NCBI RefSeq assembly: GCF_019578655.1
Contig: NC_063264.1
Coordinates: 3,720,001-3,784,000 of the forward strand
Length of the DNA stretch: 64,000 bases
Origin: Ricinus communis
Lineage: Eukaryota > Streptophyta > Magnoliopsida > Malpighiales > Euphorbiaceae
Reading direction: 5' to 3'
Shown: piece after piece, positions 23,957 through 34,951 of the stretch
Layout: each line of letters starts with the position of its first letter
Numbering within the stretch: the stretch's first letter is position 1
Notes under the pieces: model-generated
The model's input: the letters and a program-made list of their open reading frames with translations, nothing else
Database searches by the model: none
What the model was told of the DNA's origin: nothing
Made by a program: the position numbers and the translations under genes

Positions 23957-25370
23957 AAATCTGAATGGAGAAAATCCAGTAAGAATTAGCATATTATATA
24001 CTTGAAATAAACTCGTTATAAACTTACTATATATTGTTTACTGTATTCATTTAGGTCAATAACAATAATAGCAAAAAAATTATTTAGTTATTTTCGCACA
24101 TGCATTTTGTCAAACATCTAAATTATAATATCTGATTCAACAAAATGGTTACATTTTCATAATTTGATAATTTTGAGTTTGATTTATGATTTTGAGTTCA
24201 TGAAATATAATGAGAAAAATTCAATCAAGTATCATATATCAAAAATATACTCATATACTTAATATATATTATTTACTTCATATCTTAAAACTTCAAATTT
24301 GTATTACATTATAATAACTAGCGTACGACTCATGAATAAAAGAAAAGAAATATAAATATTTATTTGTTGTTTATTTTCTAATATGTTTAATACTTTTTTG
24401 AATAAAAATGATATATAAAAAGCTTAAGCTAATTGATTTTCATTTTTCTAATAAAGCTCACTCAAGAAATAATAAATATTATTGTTATTATTTTTTATTT
24501 TATGTCTCATTTCTTTCATTCTCACATAATCAAGAACATTAAAAATGATATTGATGTGAGCAAATAAAAAGGAAAGCTCATGAATATCTAAAAAAAATGG
24601 CTATATACTTAATTAAACTAAAATCTGAATGGAGAAAACTCAATGAAAATCAGAGTATCATATACCTGAAATAAATTCGTTATGTACTTAGTATATACTA
24701 TTTACTGTACACTTTTAAAATTTTGTCTTTTAGTAATAGAATAATTTTTACATTAAAGTTTATGTATGTGATATTTTCTTCTCAATACTGTTTTGGTGAA
24801 AAAAAATAAGTACTATTGCAATGTATGTATATGAGAAAATATTATTTCATAATCAGTAACAATCGCAATATAATATGCTTGAAATATACTAGTTATATAC
24901 TCGTTATATACTTCTTACCGTTTACTTTAATTCTGTTTTATATGCTTATTGTAAATATGTATATTTTGTATACCTGTATATATTCATTAATTCTCAATAT
25001 ATGAATTTTATACAACATATATATAAAATAATTATTTAAATATTAATTTTCTACAATTTCATAATAGATATTCTACCTGCTTCTATATACTCATAGTATA
25101 CTTTTTACTGTATATTTTTTTTCCTACTATATACTTATTGTATACTTATTGCATACGCATTACATATTTTTTACCGTAACTTTTAAAACTTATTTTATAT
25201 TTTATTTTAAACTACTTTTTATAATCTATTATTGATTTATTTTTTTATTTTTTTATATCAATATAATAGTCAATACAATAACACATGAATTTGAATCCAT
25301 TTTTATAAAATTTTAAAAGATATACTTATAGTACACCTTGGTATACTCGTTATATATGATTTTTCTGTGT
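23957..25370. repeat. Degenerate interspersed repeat zone
   Basis: A composite of about 90 bp recurs at roughly 23957, 24196, 24613 and 24835, with further partial copies near 25085 and 25320. The best pair shares AAATCTGAATGGAGAAAA and, some 50 bp later, TTGAAATAAACTCGTTATA / CTGAAATAAATTCGTTATG. All copies contain TATACT and TTTACTGTA/TTTACCGTA words. The copies are diverged and unevenly spaced, so this is an old repeat cluster, not a microsatellite. Confidence 0.6.
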
Positions 25371-28300
25371 TTTCTGCAGATAATTTTTTATTACTTGTTT
25401 ATCTTTAGATCTAAAAACTTAAATTCTTTAATCATGTTATTCTAAATGTAAGTAGTTAAGTAAATCATATAATATACCTGCTTTGAAGAATTTTAACACA
25501 TTTTTTTAAACAACAAAAAATAAAAAAAATAGATAAATGAGATTAGTTTACTTAATTTTAGATTTGAATTTGATGAATGTTTGTTAAATAAGTTTTTTGT
25601 TATCTCATTTTATTGTTTATTGCATATTATTGTTGAGATTTCTGGTTGATTTCTTGAGATTTTGTGTTGTACTCTTATTAGATTGAGTTGCGACTTTTTA
25701 GATATTTAAATCTATTATTTTTGAATTGAGCACGCATGTTTTTCTTGTGTTGTATAAAATAACTTTAATTGGTATTTTTGTAAGTTTTTACATCTTGTGA
25801 TATAAAAGTTAGAAAGCTCTGTTTTTTAGACATTCCTGGAAATTTTCCTTTAATTATCAGCCGACAATGGCATAGCCCATTTCTTAACGGATTGCAGTTG
25901 TTTCTACAAAGCTAATCCGTTCCTTTCTTTCTTTTCTATTTGAAAAATCTCAAATAAGGGTAATGAAAAAATATACATATAAATTTGTTTATGAGCTAAT
26001 AAGAAATAAGTTTATAGCTTCTAAATAATCCAAGCACATAAGTCTAATCCGTACCATATATTTAAAAAAATTCATAAAGTTCTTATTTTTCAATCAAATG
26101 TAAAAGATGAAAGATGTTGATGGTTAAAATCATAGATTAAGTAATATGTATTTTGCAATTCAGAAGTGTGATAGATTACCAACATAAGTATAATTTAAAT
26201 TTATTCATGTATTGCTTATTGTTGGATTTATTCATTGTCTTACCAAATTACCACCTTCCTTTAATGCACTGAATTACTGTTACTTGTGCAAATGAAGGAG
26301 ATGGGTCATATTATACATCTGGGCTGGGGCATTTTTGGGCTTCTTTCATTCTTATAATAAAACATATAACAGGCTTATGCGGGGCCCTAAATAAAAAGGT
26401 CATTGCTCAATTTAGATCGTTCATTTTTTAAAATAAAAAACAAATGAGGAAAAAATAATATATCCACCACAATTAGTAAAATAATAATATGTACATATAA
26501 ATATTTTAATGTTAAATTATTAATATATATTTTATTATTTGATACTAATAAATAAATATGTATAAATCGTTTATCGATTTGATATGTTAGTAATAACATC
26601 TACCAATTCTATATTAATAATAATTTAACTCTTTCACTTTCAAGCTGTTGCTTCTCTCTCACATATTCCACTAACACTTTTTTTTTTCTTTCTTTGCTCT
26701 TCTTTTTCCTAAAGAAAAGTCATATAATAAGCACGTTCGTTTTTCCCTAAAGAAATTGAACACTACTTTCCATGGAACTTAGCAAGAAAACAATCAAGAA
26801 AAGCATACTGATATGCGTTGATAAGCTGAATGTTCCCCACAACAACACTCTCAATTTCTATCGTGGAAAAAATAGGGAACCCAAGCCTTTACTATTCTAT
26901 AAAATTCTAGCATTATTGTGTCCCCTTGCCTGCGTTAAACTTCTGTGGCTTTCAAGCTTGGTGTCCTTTCATCGACAGCAAGAGGCAGGTTGCTGGAATT
27001 TTCTTTCCAATTTGATCATCTTTACCAAGTAGAAAATATCTTCTCTTTGAATAAAAGGTGAAATATTAATGTTTATATGCATGCTAATCTATATCAAACA
27101 ATGACAAACCCTAGTTGGTTGCTAAACTTATGGACATAGCTCAAATTGTGTTGAATTTCTTGTTTCATCTTGAGTTTAAATTCTTATTTTTTTTATTTAC
27201 AGTTTAATTGCAAAGTTTTATATTTTTATAGTAACTATAGAGATAGTTATTTCCATGCATATCTTCTTTCGAAAGTTCAGTTATAGTTTATCGAAATAAT
27301 CAACCCCAATCTTGTTTCTCATCTATTGGCCATAACCCTACATATATTACTATGTTAATAATAATCTTTCTCAGTGTTAATGTAATTTGTTTAATATGTT
27401 TGATGTTGATATGCAAATCCAATCCTTTTTCTACATTTGCCCAACAAGGCATGTTACATCTAATGTTGTCCTGTCATTGGTCCAAGTAGATATGCCATCT
27501 AAATTCATCCAACTACCATGACAAATAGCTATAGTTAAAAGGGTAGCATTATTAAATTGGATAAATATTTGTTCAAATAGAATAATGGTCAAGGTGGAGA
27601 TTATTTATACCTTAAATCCCAGATATTTTTAACCGTTGAAAGATTATTTAGAAAGGTAAACCAATACATCCAATCACATCAAGTTGCCATCTACCAATAA
27701 TTCATATATCAAATCAATTTTAATGCTTTTTTAAGCCAACTGATTCGTCATTACTCACTCCTAGCAGGAATAGTTGATTAGTGAGACAAAATAAATAAAT
27801 AAAATCTCTTAAATTCATCTCAGGGCAATAATCAATTTGTTAAATTGTTCATGGTGCTCGGTATATTCTTGTATAAAATAATGCCTCCCTAACTTCACTC
27901 CAAAGCCTAAACAAGTGTGCTGTTGAATAAATTATGCTAGTGACTACTTCAAACATGGAAACCCTTTTAATTTTCTAAGTTATTAAGATCATTGCGTTTT
28001 CTTTGATTTATTTTCAGAAAATAAACGATACATAATTACCTTTAAGTAAAGTACAAGTAAATGAGATCTATTTTAAACTTTGCATTAGAATATTTTATAC
28101 TAACAGTCCAATGAAACCATTAGGTGGGATGAGAAATGCTATTATATATGTATGTTGAAGCCCTCTTTATCTCATATCTTAAAATTGAAACATATAAAAT
28201 GAATTATTTGCTAAGAGAAAATATCATATAACTTCAATAAATCTGTCAAAACATACCAAGATCCAGTCTAATTATTTCAATTTGGTAGGTGTATAAGTAT

Positions 28301-28767
28301 AATTACACACACAATTCTTCTAGGTTAACCAAGAAGACAGTAGAAATATAATGATGAAATATTTACATCATACGAACTTGTATAAATTATGACATATATA
28401 CAATGAAATCCAGTATGTGTATATGACTTAATTATATATATTCTGTATTTTTTTTTCTTCTAATTCATAAAATCATTAAATACCATAATCTGAATACTAT
28501 AATTAGATCTGATCAAACATTTGAATCAGGCTGAAAATTGCTAATATATATATAATCGACCGGAATAGTAACCGTGAATTAACCTATTCATAAACGATCT
28601 GATTAAGTGGTCGAATATTCGAGACTAGTTGGAATCTGGCCATTTAGGGAGGTCTAGAATTACTAATTTACGCACTGACTTTAAAGTAAAGTTGGAGGAC
28701 GATTTGACATGAATTAAAGAATATTATTATTATTACTGAGTTAGTGGCTAGCTAGAATGCCCCCCTC

Positions 28768-28793
28768 CACACACACACACACACACACACACA
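28768..28793. repeat. (CA)n microsatellite
   Basis: About 13 AC/CA units, preceded by a C-rich run. Confidence 0.9.
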
Positions 28794-29097
28794 AAGAAAA
28801 AGAAATATTAATAATAATGATAATGTGTCTTAATGGAAGAGTCAATGAGTCCATTAATAATGGAGAAGGTGACAATAAATATGTCAAATAAAGCATATAG
28901 TATTAGTATTACTTTGTTTCTGCCTCCTTTAACCTTGAGATTCATTAAAAAAAATAAAAGAAAAAATTGTTTTAAACATAATTGTAAGGAAAGTGATATG
29001 GGTTCTTCATTGATATCCATGGCAGGAGAATTTGAATTTTCGTTACCAAAAAGAAATTATAAGAGCCGTTCACGATTAAGGCATCAAGTGATACTTT

Positions 29098-29502
29098 TTA
29101 CCTAATTAATTGCTTAAACCTACAATTATTTCGTGCAATCACTTTTATTAGAGTTTCTTTCTTTATTCATTAATAAAATTAATTTTATACCATTTCGCTT
29201 GTAACTTCAAAACACTGTAATTTATTTTATTTTTACATATAAATCTCGTTAACTAAAGTGGCTTTTTATTAAGATTAATAAGATCGTATATTTCTGACTA
29301 TTACCTAATTAATTGCTTAAACCTACAATTATTTCGTGCAATCACTTTTATTAGAGTTTCTTTTTTTATTTATTAATAAAATTAACTTTATATCACTTCG
29401 CTTGTAACTTCAAAACACTGTATTTTATTTTATTTTTACATATAAATCTCGTTAACTAAAGTGGCTTTTTATTAAGATTAATAAGATCGTATATTTCTGA
29501 CT
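29098..29502. repeat. Tandem duplication, 203 bp period
   Basis: Two copies, 29098-29299 and 29301-29502, each beginning TTACCTAATTAATTGCTTAA and ending CGTATATTTCTGACT. Only a few substitutions separate them, so the duplication is recent compared with the surrounding repeats. Confidence 0.93.
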
Positions 29503-32500
29503 GAGGACAAGTCTTGGTACAACTAGCAATTAAAAGAAATTTATTTTTTAATGAAACTATATTTCTTTTTATTATTTATATATCACGGTTTTAAAGTGTG
29601 AAAATAATTTCATTTTTTATAAAAAAAAAACCCTGATGTGGGCCCTCTCCTTCTATTCTATTATTAAAAGAAATGTAAAATAAGTGAGAGTTTTTTTTAT
29701 TATTATTTAATTTTAATAATATAGTCTAAGGTTGTAATACAATAAAACAAAAGAAATACAAAAGAATATTTAACCGGCTGTTGGCATAGTGGGTCAAAAC
29801 AAGAAGCGGACGAATCAGCCATTTTTAAGATTAAATAAACAAAGAAAAAAATATTAAACAATTCTATATACTCACATAATGTAATGCAACTATACTGCAC
29901 GTATCATTAATAAGATCATGCTTAATATTTTATTTTCAAAAATTTAATAATCTTCCATTTTTGGTTCCCAAAAATATGAGCAAGGTGACCAAGTTGTATG
30001 ACGTGGCAAAATACCATCCGTCCAACTCAGCAGCAAGTGATGCAAACATCCAGCGAATTGCATGACAAAAGAATGCGACCTCGTAGCTCACGCCACCATC
30101 CGAAACTCCCTTCATGGACTAGACCGAACCATTGGCTCAGGAGCTCTCCCTCCGTCGCTTAGTGGCTGTTTTCCTGATTACCTAAAATACCTCTCCAGTC
30201 AATTTGTTGTTGTTTTTATTTTTCTTTTGGTATAATTCCTGTCCAGTTTTGACAAGGTTTCTTGTAAAACTTGGAAACAAATGCCATAGAGCTGCCGTGG
30301 CCCGTGAAAGGTTTCTTGTAAAACTTGGAAGTGGGTGGGTGGCAGTCGCAGTGAGTGGCTGATCTGATGATGCATGGCGGTGGTGCCAAGTTGCATAGAA
30401 AAGTAAAGTAATTCCTGTGAATTGGAACTGGGTGGAGTGTTGTTCCTGTACGATGACGCCCTTTATGTCATAAGTTCGACTTCCAAAGACGATGAGCCTT
30501 ACAAGATATATTTTGTTATAAAGAATGGGCCTTCTTTGCTTCCATTCTGCACCTAATTGATGCACAATTTTATGACGAAATTTGAAAAACCAACTTTGAT
30601 ATGGAATGTGATATCCAAATCAATTTGTTTACATTTCGATAATGGGAAAATAGGACATAAAATTTATCATAATGACTAAATATATATTTTTATTTTTCAA
30701 CCGGTTTTGCTTTAAAAAAAAATTAAAAATTGAAATATTTTGAAAAATAATAATAATATCATTTATTAAAACTGACGTATGGTAATTTTAAGAATTCAAT
30801 GTGTTGAATTATTCATACTTATAAACTTGATATCCTTATTACTTTTAACTACAAAATAAATTATTTCTTAAAATTAATATAACAAAATTTTTAATTCTAA
30901 AATTGTTATGTATTAAAAAAAGATTTGGTGTATGTCTCTATTTATACTTTAAATTTATAGATATTTGACATATATTTATTAGTTTTAACTAAAGGAGTAT
31001 GTCTGGATTATCCATCATCAAAATGTAAAACATTAATAAATATATATCATTTTCTTATTAATTATGGTGGATACATCAAATTTAAATAAGAAATTTTTTA
31101 ATAAATATACTGGTGTAAAAAGCTATGTGCATCAATGGTTTCATTCGCTGTAAATTTTTTGTATAATTTAAACACTGTATACAAACAATTTTGGCATATA
31201 TTATGTTAATTGATAATCTAACAAATGGTATAAAATTTGTTAATTATGAAAGAAGTTATCATTACCAATTTGCACAGAGCTGATAAGCTCCAACCCAAAA
31301 AAAATAAAATAAATAAATAAAGAAAAAAATGCAACTATCAAATAAAAATCTATTGAGATTGATGTTTTGCCACTTAAAGTGATGGGCAGATAGGTTTCTT
31401 GATACAATTGGATGCTTTTGCATATTCCAGTTACATTGACACACACATTTAGCATAATAATTAAGTTTATATAAAGTAGGACTTGACTGGAACACAGTTA
31501 AAAGGGAAGAACTATATGAATGCTTATAATATTATTATTAGGGAAGATGCATATTTATATTTTCAAATTTTAGTTATTTAATTATTTTTAATATATATAT
31601 TTTATTTAATATATTTATATGTATTGTATATAAATATATATTTATCTTATTATTATTTTTTAAACTTGTTATATCATGTGTGCAACTTGGTTTCTTAAAT
31701 TGAAAATGATAATTTTGTTTATTCATTATTATTATTAATTTTGTATTTTAGTCATTACTAATGATTAATTAAACAAAACCTTTGGCACCATAGTCATTAA
31801 AGAATGAGGACCGTTGATTATCAAAGTGGCTGTAGCTTTCAGGATATCTTTTTAATTAAAAATGCATCAACTCAAGTGTGCTTAATTTGCTCCTGCCTAT
31901 ACATTGATGTCGGAGAGAAAATGATTTGACAATTAAATTTTTTTGATATATGGTTTCTATATAAAATACGATCCTTTATTATTATTATTATTACATTATT
32001 CTCATTGGTCACTACTGCCTTTTGTGCCCTCATGACTGTCGTCCACAATGAATATTCGAGACATTTAAAAAAAAAAGAAAAAAAAAAGTTTCTTTTTCTT
32101 TTACTATTTAATTTGAAAAAGAAGATGAGAAATATAGAAAAGAAATGTTGCTAGGAAAATATCTTCTGAAACTTGATTGTGTTTACGCCAATCCTTTTTC
32201 TTTTCCATGTGTCGATGATATGTACTTCTACCAATATTAAGTTATGTGCACAAAATGATTGAGAAATTTCTAAGGAATTAGTGTCGGTGATGAAGGTTCA
32301 ATTGGATTGTAACTTTTCTATTGTGAACAATATCAGAATATGATCGAGAAACAGTGCTGTCATATGCTGTATCACATCTTAACCTATCAAATATATTCAC
32401 AGTATTTCAGAATAGTAACAGCAGAAATTAAAATTTGTTGGAATATTAAGTTCTGTGATAGTGGCCATGTCAAACCTGAGCAGCAAAAACAAGTATTTTA

Positions 32501-32924
32501 TAATCGGAAAGGCCAACTTAAGAATTTGATTAATTGATAGAATAGTTTATAATTTGAGACGGAGTAAGAAAGAATGGAATTATGTGTTTAGATGGAAAGA
32601 TGCATCATTTGGTAAAATATGTTTTTAAATTATGGGTCGTTTAATAAAAAAGGATTAGGGATTAGAACTCCAACACATGCATGCTTGTAACCAAACTCAC
32701 AGTTAGAGAATGGTGAGTTGTAATAGGATTGGGTCTGAATTAGAAATGAATTTGGTCAATAAAACAATCCAGCCGGTAACTAAAACCTTAAAAGATTTTA
32801 ACGTGTAATTACAGCTATTTTCCTCCCTTGATTCCCTCAACTTCTCATGTACCAAAAAATCACAACCCCAAGGACATTTTCGTCATCACATTAATAATAC
32901 ACTCCGCCTGACCAACCCCTTCTT

Positions 32925-32933
32925 TATATATTA
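32925..32933 (+). promoter_or_regulatory. Candidate TATA box of the CIPK gene
   Basis: TATATATTA about 105 nt before the start codon at 33037, followed by a strongly C-rich leader with CCCCCTCCCACTCC and CCGCCGCC. The spacing and pyrimidine-rich leader fit a plant core promoter. Confidence 0.5.
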
Positions 32934-33036
32934 AACCACAATCCCCCCTCCCACTCCACCCTCCTCCCGTGCAGCGGCCCTCTCCCTCCTCCATTTCACC
33001 CCCCCCCACCGCCACAGCCGCCGCCATACGGCTACC

Positions 33037-34329
33037 ATGGAACCACCACCACGGGGTCCACCACTTTCAAGAACCACCTCCAACACCCTCCCTACCACGC
33101 TCCTGAACAAATATGAACTCGGTAAGTTATTAGGCCGCGGCAGTTTCGCTAAAGTTTATGCGGCTCGTTCTTTAGCTGATAATAATAAACTTGTGGCAAT
33201 AAAGATAATCGATAAAACACGAACCATAGACGCCGCTATGGAGCCGAGGATTATTTGTGAGATCTCCGCTATGCGTAGACTGCAACACCATCCTAATATC
33301 TTGAAGATCCATGAAGTTATGGCTACCAAGACCAAAATCTACCTTGTCATGGAACTTGCATTAGGCGGTGAGTTGTTTTCTAAGGTCTTTCAACGCGGTA
33401 AGCTCAGTGAATCTAAGGCTAGACGTTACTTTCAACAACTCGTGTCTGCTTTGCATTTTTGTCACCAAAATGGCGTTGCTCATCGCGATGTCAAGCCTCA
33501 GAATCTGCTTCTTGATGCTAATGGTAATCTTAAAGTGTCGGATTTTGGGCTCTCAGCTTTGGCTGAGGCCCAGAATGATGGTAGTACTGTTCTTCAAACG
33601 GCTTGTGGTACACCGGCTTTCACGGCCCCAGAGGTTATGGCAAGACGGGGATATGACGGAGCTCAATCGGATGCTTGGTCTTGTGGGGTGATATTGTTCT
33701 TTTTATTATCTGCTCAATTGCCGTTTGATGATACTAATCTTGCAGTTATGTATAAAAAGATTCATAAAAGAGACTACCAAATGCCTTCCGCTTCAAAATC
33801 AGCTAAATCGATTATTATGCAGCTTCTCGATCCGAATCCGAGTACAAGGATGAGCATAGAACAACTAATGAAACATTCTTGGTTCTTGAAGAATTATGAA
33901 TTACCAACTCAAAATAGTATGTTTGAGTTAGAACAAACAAAATGTTGTAAATTTGATACTTCTACTGTTACTGCATTTGATATCATATCTTTGTCTTCTG
34001 GATTGGATTTATCGGGGCTTTTTGAGGCTACAAATAGAAGAGAGAAGAGATTTACCTCGATGGAGAAAGTGGAGAGAATTATGGAGAGAGTGAGAGAGGT
34101 TGGTGGGAGATTGGGATATAGAATTGAAGAAGGGAAAAGTGGGGCAATTGGGCTGGGGAAAGGAAGGGTGGCTTTGATGTTTGAGGCGTTGGAAATAGCA
34201 GAGCAATTGATGGTGGTGGAAGTGAAGGTGGTTGAGGGTGGTGGTGTGGAGTTTGAGGAGGTTCAGTGGGTGGAGTTGAAAGATGGGCTTCAAGATGTGG
34301 TGCTTAATTGGCATAATGATGCTATGTGA
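33037..34329 (+). CDS. CIPK7: CBL-interacting protein kinase, CIPK4/CIPK7 type
   Basis: Single-exon gene of 430 codons. CIPKs are SnRK3 Ser/Thr kinases switched on by calcium-loaded CBL sensors and act on ion transporters and stress signalling. The N-terminal kinase domain (about 26-284) has the glycine loop GRGSFAKVY (33-41), the ATP lysine K56, HRD with Asp151, DFG with Asp169 and the activation segment ending TAPEV. The C-terminal regulatory part carries the CBL-binding motif as [18 protein letters not shown] (from about 312): Asn of NAF is replaced by Thr, as in the CIPK4/7 subgroup. A phosphatase-interaction-like region follows (about 340-400), and the protein ends in LNWHND, as CIPK4/7 do. 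Lack of introns also fits the intronless CIPK clade. The 3' end is rich in GGT/GTG codons. It converges with the PPR gene 622 bp downstream. CIPK4 against CIPK7 cannot be separated, as one copy may be ancestral to both. Confidence 0.95.
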   Translation: MEPPPRGPPLSRTTSNTLPTTLLNKYELGKLLGRGSFAKVYAARSLADNNKLVAIKIIDKTRTIDAAMEPRIICEISAMRRLQHHPNILKIHEVMATKTKIYLVMELALGGELFSKVFQRGKLSESKARRYFQQLVSALHFCHQNGVAHRDVKPQNLLLDANGNLKVSDFGLSALAEAQNDGSTVLQTACGTPAFTAPEVMARRGYDGAQSDAWSCGVILFFLLSAQLPFDDTNLAVMYKKIHKRDYQMPSASKSAKSIIMQLLDPNPSTRMSIEQLMKHSWFLKNYELPTQNSMFELEQTKCCKFDTSTVTAFDIISLSSGLDLSGLFEATNRREKRFTSMEKVERIMERVREVGGRLGYRIEEGKSGAIGLGKGRVALMFEALEIAEQLMVVEVKVVEGGGVEFEEVQWVELKDGLQDVVLNWHNDAM

Positions 34330-34951
34330 AAGAGAAGGATCTATGATCTGGTGGTGATCTTTGGTTGCTCTTGGTGGTGGTGGTGGGGGGGTTGGGTCGA
34401 TGGAACATGGATGGAATACACTGGCTGATCTATGATCTATGTACATGGGAAAATTCTTTAGTTTCAATCTAGATTTTAATTTAGTGCTTAGTTTGTGTTA
34501 GGATGGATCATATGATCCCTGTGGCTTTTAATTATGTAAATGTAGTCTTAATCTTAGTTGGATTGAGATTTTGATTTTTGCTTGTGATCTTTGATTTGCA
34601 ATGACATAAAATCACTAGATCTGTATACAGTACTGCAGAAGTATGTTTCTAAACACTCTGCAAGTCTGTGTTTGACATCCATTATTGGTGTCATCCTGTC
34701 CAACTACAATCTAAAATTGTAATCTTTCTGTTGATAGACGCGCAATTTGGTGGTACGATGGGGCGTCAGAAATTTTCTGTACAAAACAGAGACCTACACC
34801 ATATGATTTTTGTTTCATTCTCCAGTAAAATCGGAACTGCTAGGCATTGCAGCACAATGGAAAGATTTCATAAAGACTGAAATTGATTGGTCAAGGAAAT
34901 TATAGTACAAAATAATACAGATTCGCTCACACTTTTTTACACATTAATTGG
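34330..34951. other. Convergent 3' intergenic region
   Basis: Between the stop codons of the CIPK (+) and PPR (-) genes, so it should contain both 3' untranslated regions. A GGTGGTGG-rich stretch follows the CIPK stop. No gene seen. Confidence 0.6.

Larger units (their letters stand above)
22220..32900. other. Long gene-poor AT-rich interval with decayed repeats
   Basis: About 10.7 kb in which I can support no gene. It contains a zone of degenerate repeats (about 23957-25370), a (CA)n run (28768-28793), a 203 bp period tandem duplication (29098-29502), and a GC-richer island at about 29950-30560 with a 22 bp internal repeat. Short open frames at 26772-27032, 28833-29105 and 30182-30565 have no recognisable domain or conserved motif. 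Confidence 0.5.

Noticed and set aside
26772..27032. 86-codon plus-strand frame
   Set aside because: No domain, signal peptide or known small-peptide motif (CLE, RALF, DVL) seen; not listed as a gene.
28833..29105. 90-codon plus-strand frame
   Set aside because: Low-complexity, runs into the 203 bp tandem repeat; no recognisable motif.
30182..30565. 127-codon minus-strand frame with repeated PSFTRNL
   Set aside because: The protein repeat is a by-product of a DNA direct repeat; no homologue recognised.
34009..34467. 152-codon minus-strand frame opposite the CIPK 3' end
   Set aside because: Antisense shadow of the GGT/GTG-rich CIPK tail; His/Pro/Leu-rich composition follows from that.
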